Shown here: positions 1 through 7,126 of the stretch, piece after piece
Layout: each line of letters starts with the position of its first letter
Position numbering within the stretch: position 1 is the first letter of the stretch
NCBI GenBank assembly: GCA_032251315.1
Contig: JAVVEE010000057.1
Span: 1-17,377 of the forward strand
Length of the DNA: 17,377 nucleotides
DNA from: LH-M37 sp032251315
GTDB taxonomy: Bacteria > Pseudomonadota > Gammaproteobacteria > SZUA-229
Reading direction: 5' to 3'
Position numbers and translations under genes: made by a program
The notes under the pieces: model-generated
What the model saw: the letters and a program-made list of their open reading frames with translations, nothing else
Told to the model about the DNA's origin: nothing
Database searches by the model: none

Positions 1-419
1 GCATCTTTCCGGTGCGGCACGATCGTTATGGCATTGTTGACGCGCCTGCTTTTCCTCATCGGATGCGGACCCCGAATGGGCAATCACTGGTTGAATTTCC
101 GTTATCCACAGCGACCTTACTGAAGTACCGATTACCCGTTGCCGGTGGTGGTTATTTTCGCCTATACCCTTACGCCATTACACGCGCGGGCCTGTCACAG
201 ATTAATCGCCGGCAGCAGCCCTTTATTTTTTATTTACACCCGTGGGAGATTGACCCTGATCAACCCAGAGTAAGCACCAACTGGGCCTCGCATTTTCGTC
301 ACTATAATAATCTCGATAAGTGCGAGCCGCGCTTATGTCGGCTATTGTCAGACTTTGAGTTTGCAACAACGGAAAGTGTGTTGCATTCACTGGGGCTGAT
401 AGATCCCGGAAAATCGTAG
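1..419 (+). CDS. XrtA-type polysaccharide deacetylase, C-terminal part (5' truncated by window edge)
   Basis: The open frame runs from the left edge (IFPVRHDRYGI is read from base 3) to a TAG at 417-419, so the GTG at 12 is internal and not the start. Recognisable family signatures are VRHDRYGI, then GGGYFRLYPYAITR, then FYLHPWEIDPDQP and a closing RHYNNLDK stretch. They match the C-terminal half (DUF3473 region) of the polysaccharide deacetylase known from XrtA/PEP-CTERM EPS loci (TIGR03006 family). The NodB catalytic core with its Asp-Asp and His motifs would be upstream of the window. The family is thought to remove N-acetyl groups from a secreted or lipid-linked polysaccharide, in the periplasm or outside. 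It converges on the next deacetylase with only 22 bases between stops. I am sure of the family; the activity is family knowledge. Confidence 0.9.
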   Translation, partial: IFPVRHDRYGIVDAPAFPHRMRTPNGQSLVEFPLSTATLLKYRLPVAGGGYFRLYPYAITRAGLSQINRRQQPFIFYLHPWEIDPDQPRVSTNWASHFRHYNNLDKCEPRLCRLLSDFEFATTESVLHSLGLIDPGKS

Positions 420-441
420 CTCATCTGGCTTAGTCACAAAA

Positions 442-1458
442 TTAACTAGAACCTTTGGCGCGTTCGATCCAGCTACAGTACTGCATAAAGTCCTTCATGT
501 TATCTGGCACCACTAATCTAGGTATGCGAAAAAGCTGTTTTTCAGGGTCTTTTTTGACCTCCACATAACCGGGTTCTGTCGAGACGGCTCCCAGAAAGCT
601 TTCTTTTTTCAGTATCGCTATTTCTCTGGGTCCAAAATCAAGAACCCTGCCTGTGGGATAGCAAAATATTTTCACCGGATTGGCGAGTTCTCGCTCCAGC
701 ACTTGCCATGAACCCAGAATTTCATCTTCTGCTGAGGGTCTGTTTAATTTAGACAAGATGCGATGTGACATGGAGTGCGGGGCGAACCGGATACCCCTGC
801 TTTCAAGCTCACGCGCCATCTCCCAGTTTAAAGATTGATAACAGCAAGGAGCGGCTTCAGGAACTGAAACTTCAGCCTCCTTCGCCAGCTGGTTTATTAA
901 TTCAGGAATAAGTTCCGCGTCCATCTCCTTAATTATGTTTCGTATTTTTGCGCGAGCTGTAGTGCAGTTGCCTTTATCTCCAAGCGTTTCATTTAGCCAT
1001 TCATCTTCAAATCTTATTGTGATACGACTTTTTTTTGTATTGTCGATAATCCATGAGACTTTCGCATCCCAGGGCCATAGCTTTTGATCAAGCATGCTGG
1101 TAACAACAAAAAAGGTAACTGGGCAATTAAATTCTAAAAAGATGGGCGCAGCAACTGTCCCCTGCTCTAAAAAACCATCATCCATGGTAAAGGCGACCGA
1201 TTTTATTGGCAGTGATGTCTGTTTTATCAGTGATTGGATAATTTCTTCCAGGGAAACAAAGGTGTAGCCATTCGCAACCAGATAACTTAAGCATTGACGC
1301 AGATACTCTGGTGTTGTACCACTGTTAGCATGTCCAGAAACTTTCATGCGGTGAATCATAAACACCGGAATACCGCGTCCGAATAAAGCGTTAGCCAGTA
1401 CAGAAACCGAGGAGCTGGCCAGCGATGGAATCAATATATTTTTTAGCAATTCTTTCAT
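442..1458 (-). CDS. NodB-like polysaccharide deacetylase family protein
   Basis: This 338-residue protein carries the NodB carbohydrate-esterase (CE4) motifs. TMDDG at residues 91-95 supplies the catalytic Asp93 and metal-binding Asp94, with Met instead of the usual Phe before them. HSMSH at 228-232 gives the two metal-binding histidines, and FCYPTG (265-270) stands at the position of the later active-site motif. An early His36 in MIHRM resembles the MYHRV element of the neighbouring deacetylase. Residues 5-26 are moderately hydrophobic, but I see no clear signal peptidase site. The ATG at 1458 is supported by a TAAGGAG ribosome-binding site 8 bases upstream. It is the last gene of a minus-strand operon, 33 bases after the FemAB-like gene. 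Expected role: N-deacetylation of amino sugars in the EPS. Substrate unknown. Confidence 0.88.
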   Translation of the reverse strand: MKELLKNILIPSLASSSVSVLANALFGRGIPVFMIHRMKVSGHANSGTTPEYLRQCLSYLVANGYTFVSLEEIIQSLIKQTSLPIKSVAFTMDDGFLEQGTVAAPIFLEFNCPVTFFVVTSMLDQKLWPWDAKVSWIIDNTKKSRITIRFEDEWLNETLGDKGNCTTARAKIRNIIKEMDAELIPELINQLAKEAEVSVPEAAPCCYQSLNWEMARELESRGIRFAPHSMSHRILSKLNRPSAEDEILGSWQVLERELANPVKIFCYPTGRVLDFGPREIAILKKESFLGAVSTEPGYVEVKKDPEKQLFRIPRLVVPDNMKDFMQYCSWIERAKGSS

Positions 1459-1466
1459 TCTTTTAG

Positions 1467-1473
1467 CTCCTTA
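1467..1473 (-). promoter_or_regulatory. Strong ribosome-binding site of the downstream deacetylase
   Basis: Read on the minus strand the bases are TAAGGAG, an almost perfect Shine-Dalgarno match, ending 8 bases before the ATG at 1458. It fixes the start of the 338-residue deacetylase and shows that this gene is translated independently although it is only 33 bases behind the FemAB-like gene. Confidence 0.75.
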
Positions 1474-1491
1474 CCACCTCACATATAATAC

Positions 1492-2943
1492 TCATGGAAT
1501 ATTTTTTACTATCAAGGGCCCGAGCCATTGGGTCAATCTAACTGGCAGTCTTTTCCACATATAAATCATTAATGCATATTTAGGATTCGACGGGTTCAGT
1601 GATGGCAGCTCTTCTTTTTCGCCCTGCCAGTAATGCCAGTACAGCTGTTTAGGTTGAGCCCCCCATTGTTGCTTGAAACGGTAGGTGCCCGCGTGTTTGC
1701 TTGATCGCCCGAAATCAAAATTCTTATAACCCTGCCTGACTGCCAGCTTTAGCACTTCCCAGTACAGCAGCATATTCATGCTGTGAGGGTTGGCCTCGCG
1801 GATGGTTGAGGCCAATGGTACTTCCATGGTATCACCATGGCCCAGCAGAAATCCTGCAGAAACAGGTATGTTGTTCAGGCGTATTACGATGATCCAGCTC
1901 TTACCGGGAAAGGCCTTAAGCATATTTTCAAGCAGTAGCCGGGAGTGTACCGGTGACCCCAGGTCGCGCATATTGCGCGAATAAACTTTATAAAAGTCGT
2001 CCAGATATTCCTTGCCGCCTATCAGTATCCGGGGTGCCAGCTGTTGCGGGCGTTTTATCTGGGCGCGTAGTTTTGCAGTGAAGCCATGCCATAACGTCTC
2101 TTCGGAATCGGGCAGAGCAAGAATCATATTTACCTTAAAGGTTAGCGCAAGCAGATCTTGCCGTGGAATATCATCCCGGTATTCAATATGGTCGATCCCC
2201 AATCGCGCCGCCTCCCGATTCGCGCTCTGCATCAGCGTCGTTTCAATCGCAGGGTGATCTGCAATCGCGCCGCCGCGCTGAAAGTATGGCATCGACACCA
2301 GCATGTCACCGAACAGGCGGCTTTTGAGTCGAACCAGTGGCAACACACCCACGATTCTGTGCCCGTCGTTACGTGCGACGAAATAGAAACTTTCAATGCC
2401 GTATGTTTTTTGCAGTATCTGCCGCCATGGTGTCAGGTGATGAATGGTGGCAGCAGGATGTTTTTCAACGTAGTCATTCCATTCCTGCTCTTCCCTGTCC
2501 AGAAGCGCGACGGTGATGTTATCCGTGTTAGTGGCAACAGCAGAATATCGCTGACAAGATGATGCCGTGCTGGTTCTGGTTTCGTGTTCTTGTTTTGCAT
2601 TACTGCTGACAAAAAAATCCAGAATCTGTATGTCAACATCGTTAAGTTCTGCTTCTAATCGTTTACCCTCTGCACTTTGCCTCTGCATGGCCGACATCAA
2701 CTCGGCCACAGGCCGCTTCTTTTTTTTTGCCTCGCCAATTTTCCGGGAAATAATTTTCGCTTCAATCTCACTTGCCCGGCTCTGTTTTTTTAATACTTGC
2801 CTTTGCTTATACAGCTCATTGAGCATGGTTATTTTATACGCTTCTGCATCTGGAAATTGCGCACAAAACCAGCCTGCTGGATTTGATAATATATGCTTCG
2901 TCTGCATAGTGTGTTTGTGACTCATATGGCAACCTACATCCAT
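1492..2943 (-). CDS. FemAB family XrtA/PEP-CTERM system-associated protein with SerRS-like N-terminal arm
   Basis: Residues about 144-483 match the FemAB-like family found in XrtA EPS loci (TIGR03019). Signs are the early WNDYVEKHP...W element, LPLVRLKSRLFGDMLVSMP, HIEYRDD, an arginine-rich segment, the NFDFGRS signature and the closing NPKYALMIYMWKRLP. The fold is a GNAT-like acyl- or aminoacyltransferase; true FemABX enzymes use aminoacyl-tRNA. Residues about 18-110 are an extra charged helical hairpin resembling the tRNA-binding arm of seryl-tRNA synthetase (ISRKIGEAKKKK at 65-76, then a second helix), followed by a Ser/Thr-rich linker. The annotated ATG overlaps the upstream stop by 10 bases. 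A second ATG at 2925 (MSHKH) has an AGG about 7 bases upstream and is an equally good start. Gene 2 of a three-gene operon between two deacetylases. The acceptor is unknown. Confidence 0.9.
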   Translation of the reverse strand: MDVGCHMSHKHTMQTKHILSNPAGWFCAQFPDAEAYKITMLNELYKQRQVLKKQSRASEIEAKIISRKIGEAKKKKRPVAELMSAMQRQSAEGKRLEAELNDVDIQILDFFVSSNAKQEHETRTSTASSCQRYSAVATNTDNITVALLDREEQEWNDYVEKHPAATIHHLTPWRQILQKTYGIESFYFVARNDGHRIVGVLPLVRLKSRLFGDMLVSMPYFQRGGAIADHPAIETTLMQSANREAARLGIDHIEYRDDIPRQDLLALTFKVNMILALPDSEETLWHGFTAKLRAQIKRPQQLAPRILIGGKEYLDDFYKVYSRNMRDLGSPVHSRLLLENMLKAFPGKSWIIVIRLNNIPVSAGFLLGHGDTMEVPLASTIREANPHSMNMLLYWEVLKLAVRQGYKNFDFGRSSKHAGTYRFKQQWGAQPKQLYWHYWQGEKEELPSLNPSNPKYALMIYMWKRLPVRLTQWLGPLIVKNIP

Positions 2944-3971
2944 CCTGAGATGCGCGCCAGAAAGGCAACTCTGTTTTTAGCGACATCCTCATGAACGCCG
3001 ATACGCTGCAACAGACAGCGATCAGTTGATGCCGAATTCCAGCCGTATAGCGTGGAAACTCCCCCGGCATAGTGTTGCCGAACCAGGGCTAATGCTTCGG
3101 GCGTGTAATCACCGTTAGGGAAGCAGAAAGTATTTACCGTGTATCCAGTTTTTTTCTCGATCTGCTGTTTGCTGCTGATGATTTCATGTTCCAGAACAGC
3201 GCGGCTGGTCGACTCATTAAAGCGGACATGGTTACAGGTGTGGCTGCCGGCTTCCACCAGCCCCGACTTGATCATTTCAGAAAGTTGCTGCCAGTTAAGC
3301 AGTGAGGCCTTTTTGTTCTCCACTGATAAATTCATAGTTTCTTCTATGTTATCGAGTCGGTCATGGATCTCATGGTCGGGCAATGCCTTGGCATTTGCAA
3401 TCATTTCGCTCAGCTCTTCGCGGTTCGGCGGCAACGTGCTGAACGCATAATGGTTAGACGTTTCTCTTATCCACTCCAGTGCCGGATGCGACCATTGCTC
3501 GGTGTAATTTCTGGCAATGCCGGTGACGACAAGCGCAAACCGTTCCGGCCAGAACTGCTGGTCGGTACCGATCATTTCGGAGACCAGAAAGATGGTGGCC
3601 GGCACTTCCAGTTCTCGTAATAGTGGAAAGGCAAATTCATAATTATCCACCCAGCCATCATCGAAGGTAATGGCGCAGGCGCGTGCAGGAAGTACGGAGC
3701 CGCTTTTTTTCAGCGCCAGCCATTTCGAAAGCTGAATTATTTCGAAATCTTTTTTAAGCGTCTCAATATGTAACCTGAACGTCTCGGGCGTGACGATCAT
3801 CCCCGGTTCTTCACGCTGTGCGCGCTCATCAGCCATTGGCAGAACTCTATGGTACATCAGTATCAGCAGCTGCGGCTGATCACTCACGTTTGTAAGTTTG
3901 TAATAAGACGCTGCCAGATGCTGCAGCATGCGCTTGCTGATGGCTTTCACAAAGTAAGGTTTTAGCGTCAT
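2934..3971 (-). CDS. NodB-like polysaccharide deacetylase family protein (operon first gene)
   Basis: This 345-residue CE4/NodB-type protein has MYHRV at 39-43, a canonical ITFDDG at 101-106 with catalytic Asp104 and metal-binding Asp105, and HTCNH at 244-248 with the paired metal histidines. FCFPNG follows at 282-287. The domain is interrupted by a long helical insert (about 150-225), as is common in the EPS-locus branch. No convincing N-terminal signal peptide is seen, so the protein may be cytoplasmic or membrane-associated. Its stop overlaps the FemAB-like start, which implies translational coupling. It differs clearly from the deacetylase two genes downstream, so the pair is not a recent tandem duplication. 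Expected role: deacetylation of an acetamido sugar in the EPS repeat unit or polymer. Confidence 0.9.
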   Translation of the reverse strand: MTLKPYFVKAISKRMLQHLAASYYKLTNVSDQPQLLILMYHRVLPMADERAQREEPGMIVTPETFRLHIETLKKDFEIIQLSKWLALKKSGSVLPARACAITFDDGWVDNYEFAFPLLRELEVPATIFLVSEMIGTDQQFWPERFALVVTGIARNYTEQWSHPALEWIRETSNHYAFSTLPPNREELSEMIANAKALPDHEIHDRLDNIEETMNLSVENKKASLLNWQQLSEMIKSGLVEAGSHTCNHVRFNESTSRAVLEHEIISSKQQIEKKTGYTVNTFCFPNGDYTPEALALVRQHYAGGVSTLYGWNSASTDRCLLQRIGVHEDVAKNRVAFLARISGWM

Positions 3972-4049
3972 ATTATTTATCTTAAATCAGCTGGTCTGTG
4001 ACTGACATCTATTGTAATGTGTTCTCCTCAAGAACGAAAATATGAATTT
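3972..4049. promoter_or_regulatory. Divergent intergenic region between deacetylase operon and GT4 gene
   Basis: About 78 bases separate the minus-strand deacetylase operon from the plus-strand glycosyltransferase, so promoters for both directions should be in or near it. I could not find a well-spaced -35/-10 pair in either direction. The call rests on gene geometry only. Confidence 0.3.
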
Positions 4050-5165
4050 ATGAAAACCATTCTTCATAGCATCGATACCACTGGTCCCGGTGGTGCTGAA
4101 ACTGTCTTTATCGAACTGGTTACAAATTTATCACGTGATAAATACCATTCAATAATTGTTCTTCGCGGCAAGGGCTGGCTTTATGACGAGCTGTTTCAAC
4201 GTGGTGTAACGCCCATTATTCTGGAATCAAAAGGCTCTTTCAACTGGCGCTATCTGCGATCGCTAATCCGGCTGATTCGCCGTGAACGTGTTGATCTAAT
4301 TCAGTCACATTTATTGGGATCAAATGTCTATTGCGCACTGGCGGGTCTAATCACTCATACCCCTGTCGTCGCCAGCTTTCATGGCGCTGTCGATATTGGC
4401 GCACATGAACGCCTGCAAGCGCTGAAGTTTTATGCGCTTAACATGGGAGCAAATTCAATCGTGGCGGTATCAAACAACCTTAGGGAAAACATCGTAAGGC
4501 GAACGCCACTACGCAACAACAAAACTACTGTGGTTTATAACGGCATAGACAGCGCCAGCTTTATGCGCCCTGCGTCTGCTGCGCTACGCAACAGGATGGG
4601 CTGGCATGCCGATGACATTATTGTCGGTAGCCTGGGCAATATTCGTTCGGCCAAGGCCTATGATGTACTGCTGCGAGCAGCGGCACTGCTGAAAAACCGG
4701 ACAAGCAATTTTCGCTTCATTATTGCCGGTCAGGGCCAGGGTGAGCTCTACAATACTCTTCTGCAACTGAAGGACGAGCTGGGACTGGCCAACAGTGTGT
4801 TTTTTCTCGGCTTCCAGAATGATCCTGCCGAGTTCTTATCCAACCTCGATCTGTTCCTCCTGTCTTCGACATCAGAAGGTTTTTCCATTGCCACCATTCA
4901 GGCGATGGCGGCAGGCCTGCCCGTTATCGTCACACGCAGTGGTGGCCCGGAAGAGATTGTTAGCCACGCCGAAACCGGCTGGTTGGTTCAGCCCGGCAGT
5001 GCCGATGCCATCGCGCAGGCGATACTAAAACTGTCCAACGATCACGCGCTGCGTGCAGAGCTCGCGCTTAAAGGCCGGCAACACGCTATCAGGACTTTTG
5101 ACCGGCACACCATGCTCAACGCCTACCAGGCGATTTACGATGATCTCATCATAGCTTATTCCTGA
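4050..5165 (+). CDS. GT4 family glycosyltransferase (GT-B fold)
   Basis: The start chosen is the ATG at 4050 (MKTILHSIDTTGPGGAE), because GT4 enzymes usually begin directly with the first beta strand and Gly-rich loop; an ATG at 4017 in the same frame would add 11 unrelated residues. N-terminal features are GPGGAET and, later, VVASFHG and VAVSNN. YNGID and LGNIRSAKAYDVL mark the start of the C-terminal Rossmann domain. The nucleotide-sugar motif reads EGFSIATIQAM, so the second Glu of the usual E-x7-E is Gln (codon 4899-4901). GGPEEIV follows. The enzyme should transfer a sugar from a nucleotide donor to the lipid-linked EPS precursor at the inner face of the membrane. Donor and acceptor cannot be read from sequence. 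Its stop is 5 bases from the stop of the convergent ATP-grasp gene. Confidence 0.9.
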   Translation: MKTILHSIDTTGPGGAETVFIELVTNLSRDKYHSIIVLRGKGWLYDELFQRGVTPIILESKGSFNWRYLRSLIRLIRRERVDLIQSHLLGSNVYCALAGLITHTPVVASFHGAVDIGAHERLQALKFYALNMGANSIVAVSNNLRENIVRRTPLRNNKTTVVYNGIDSASFMRPASAALRNRMGWHADDIIVGSLGNIRSAKAYDVLLRAAALLKNRTSNFRFIIAGQGQGELYNTLLQLKDELGLANSVFFLGFQNDPAEFLSNLDLFLLSSTSEGFSIATIQAMAAGLPVIVTRSGGPEEIVSHAETGWLVQPGSADAIAQAILKLSNDHALRAELALKGRQHAIRTFDRHTMLNAYQAIYDDLIIAYS

Positions 5166-5170
5166 CTGAT

Positions 5171-6361
5171 TCAGGTTCTTGCCAGTAAGTTTTTCAGGTA
5201 CTGCTTCAATTCCCACCAGAAAGGTGCCGGATCATTCCAGCGGTTGACTTCATGGTGGGTATTAAAAGACGGCCGTAAAAATCTGAACACAGCGCGGGTT
5301 TTTTCCCTGAATGAAAACGTTTTATCGCGCAGCGTCAGATACAGGGAATCCAGATCCCCCAGCAACCAGCGCAGACGCACGCCCCTTCGGTAAGATTCAA
5401 CCGGTGCAGTTTTTTTACCGCAGGCCACCTGATAAAGCAGCCAGGGAAAATCCACACCGGCATCAACTGCCAGCTGTAACGAACCCCAGAAGCGGGTGTT
5501 GATTTCCATCAGATACGCCGTGCCATTCTCATCCACCCTGAACTCCACCATGGCAATGCCATGCCAGCCGACATGATCGAGTAGGGACCGGGTAAACGAC
5601 AACAGCTGTGCATTCATCGTAACACTTTCACTGAGCACACTCACACCGCCTCGGGGTGGTTTTTCCCGTAGGCGCTTATGTGCAAACAAGGCCTTCACTT
5701 CGCCCCTGTCATAGAGGGCGAAGATGCCTTCGCCTTTACCGGGGACATTTTCCTGCAACAAAAACGGGTGTGCTTGGAATGCTGCATCCTGTTCGAGTAT
5801 CGCCTCCGCCTGTTCTGCGTTATCTGCAAAACGAACACTACTATGCAACCACTCATGCTGATATTCAAGCCACGACTTTCCGGGTTTGAGCACCAGTGGG
5901 TAATTCAATTGAGTCAGCTTCACCGGCAGATTATTCAGCGCGTCTACGTACACGGTTTTCGGCACCGGTATATCGAGGGCTTGAGCCAGTTGCATCAGCC
6001 TGTATTTATCCGCCAGCGCATCCACTGTTTCGAGACCTGCAAAGGGCAGGATAATCCCGGACAATTTGTCCTGATGTTTAAGTAGCAGGTTTGTGGTTAA
6101 CTCGGTCATGGGGAAAATAATAGCAATGTTTTCCTTATTGCATATTTCAACAATGGTGGAGATAAAATGCTCTGTCTGTAGACGTGGTGATGGATGCGAA
6201 ATATATTTCTGTGAATAGCGCGAGCAGCCCGCTAAAGAGGTGACGGTTTCATCGGCGGTTATCAACGACACACCATGACGTCCCAGTGAACGCGTGACCG
6301 CCAAAGCGCTACGCTGATTCGCATCTAGAACAAGTAGGGGTTTCATGTAAAATGAATTCAT
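5171..6361 (-). CDS. ATP-grasp domain protein, probable carboxylate-amine (or related) ligase
   Basis: Numbering is from an upstream ATG at 6382. The N-terminal pre-ATP-grasp domain begins at MKPLLVLDANQRS (residue 13). DKYRLMQLAQ (125-134), PLVLKPG with Lys166, Glu211 in LLQENVPG, and the C-terminal MVEFRVDENG then LMEINTRFWGS (Glu280, Glu293, Asn295, Arg297) make up the ATP and metal-binding residues. The protein is therefore probably active. It resembles stand-alone ATP-grasp enzymes of EPS and capsule loci, which join a carboxylate to an amine or similar nucleophile; the substrate is unknown. The start at 6361 is preferred since GGAAAG lies 6 bases upstream, whereas the ATG at 6382 is 7 bases from a perfect TATAAT. 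A start at 6346 is also possible. It is divergent from the phosphatase gene. Confidence 0.85.
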   Translation of the reverse strand: MNSFYMKPLLVLDANQRSALAVTRSLGRHGVSLITADETVTSLAGCSRYSQKYISHPSPRLQTEHFISTIVEICNKENIAIIFPMTELTTNLLLKHQDKLSGIILPFAGLETVDALADKYRLMQLAQALDIPVPKTVYVDALNNLPVKLTQLNYPLVLKPGKSWLEYQHEWLHSSVRFADNAEQAEAILEQDAAFQAHPFLLQENVPGKGEGIFALYDRGEVKALFAHKRLREKPPRGGVSVLSESVTMNAQLLSFTRSLLDHVGWHGIAMVEFRVDENGTAYLMEINTRFWGSLQLAVDAGVDFPWLLYQVACGKKTAPVESYRRGVRLRWLLGDLDSLYLTLRDKTFSFREKTRAVFRFLRPSFNTHHEVNRWNDPAPFWWELKQYLKNLLART

Positions 6362-6389
6362 TAGTGACTTTCCGCGTAGCATTTACTTG

Positions 6390-6395
6390 ATTATA
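6390..6395 (-). promoter_or_regulatory. Candidate -10 box (TATAAT) for the ATP-grasp gene
   Basis: A perfect TATAAT reads on the minus strand just upstream of the ATP-grasp gene, in the 61-base divergent gap to the phosphatase. The matching -35 (about TATCGG at 17-base spacing) is poor. If used, transcription would start near 6383, giving a leader of about 20 bases before the ATG at 6361. Confidence 0.3.
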
Positions 6396-6443
6396 GCTTT
6401 TGCACATGTTGCCCGATAGATAATTTCCGCAAACAGGAATGCC

Positions 6444-7010
6444 GTGAATACAGAACGCTGGTTAAACAATTATTATGGAACTCGTAGGGGATTTGTACAC
6501 ACCCTATGGCATCGGCTGCTAAACAACCTGGGCCTTTATCGGCATTATCGAGATATCGACTGGCAATCTGTCGAAAGGCTGGTGTTCGTCTGCAAGGGCA
6601 ATATCTGCCGAAGCGCTTATGCCGAGGTGGTGGCGCGCTCACTAGGCATAGAGGCAACATCCTGCGGCCTTGATGCTATCGAAGACGCACCGGCTGATGC
6701 CGATGCCATAAATATGGCGAAGCAACTTGGCTTTGACCTGGATAGCCACGTCTCCAGACCGATTATGTACCTGATTTTGAAAAAAACAGATTTACTCATA
6801 GCCATGGACCCGTATCAGGCCGAGTTTCTACATAAAAATCTGGTAAGGCAACACGCCACTACGTTGCTCGGTCTGTGGAACCGTCCAATGTTGCCCTACA
6901 TTCAGGATCCCTACGGCTCCTCCTCAGAATATTTTGAAAAGTGTTTCACTTACATCCAGAACTCAGTTCAGGAGATTGCAAGTAGAATTGAGACACCACC
7001 CGTTAATTGA
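6444..7010 (+). CDS. Low-molecular-weight protein tyrosine phosphatase (LMW-PTP family)
   Basis: The signature P-loop CKGNICRS gives the catalytic Cys50 and Arg56 (C-x5-R), and DPYG at 155-158 supplies the general acid Asp155. Both are the expected hallmarks of a functional LMW-PTP. The protein is 188 residues with about 45 residues before the first strand, longer than the typical 145-160; this basic, aromatic extension could bind membrane or partner. The start is GTG at 6444 with AGGA 5 bases upstream. In EPS and capsule systems such phosphatases (Wzb, Etp, EpsP types) dephosphorylate the chain-length tyrosine kinase Wzc and so control polymer assembly. No such kinase is in this window, so the partner must be encoded elsewhere. 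Arsenate reductase shares the fold, but the EPS context favours the phosphatase. Confidence 0.9.
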   Translation: MNTERWLNNYYGTRRGFVHTLWHRLLNNLGLYRHYRDIDWQSVERLVFVCKGNICRSAYAEVVARSLGIEATSCGLDAIEDAPADADAINMAKQLGFDLDSHVSRPIMYLILKKTDLLIAMDPYQAEFLHKNLVRQHATTLLGLWNRPMLPYIQDPYGSSSEYFEKCFTYIQNSVQEIASRIETPPVN

Positions 7011-7110
7011 TAACACTGGGACTGTTTAATTCCTACAGGCTACGTTGTCTCATGCGCTGAAAATACACCACCATTGTGGGTCGCAAATAAAACAGGTTTA
7101 TCTAAAGTCA

Positions 7111-7118
7111 GAGGAGGT
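7111..7118 (+). promoter_or_regulatory. Strong ribosome-binding site for the ParB-like gene
   Basis: GAGGAGGT stands 8 bases before the GTG at 7127 and is the strongest Shine-Dalgarno in the window. It decides that the unusual GTG codon is the start. Confidence 0.8.
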
Positions 7119-7126
7119 ATAAGACG

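Noticed and set aside
12..419. A complete 135-residue gene starting at GTG 12
   Set aside because: The frame continues to the left edge with family-typical residues (IFP before VRHDRYG), so it is the 3' part of a longer deacetylase.
442..3971. The two minus-strand deacetylases as a tandem duplication
   Set aside because: Outside the NodB motifs the sequences differ throughout, including insert length and termini, so they are separate subfamilies.
4017..4049. Upstream ATG at 4017 as start of the GT4 gene
   Set aside because: The 11 extra residues are unlike GT4 N-termini and the ATG at 4050 begins directly with the first beta strand.
5162..5175. CCTGA/TCAGG inverted repeat at the convergent stops as a bidirectional terminator
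   Set aside because: The stem is only 5 bases and no T-run follows in either direction.
7068..7080. CCAC/GTGG hairpin between the phosphatase and ParB-like genes as terminator or attenuator
   Set aside because: A 4-base stem without a T-run is expected by chance.
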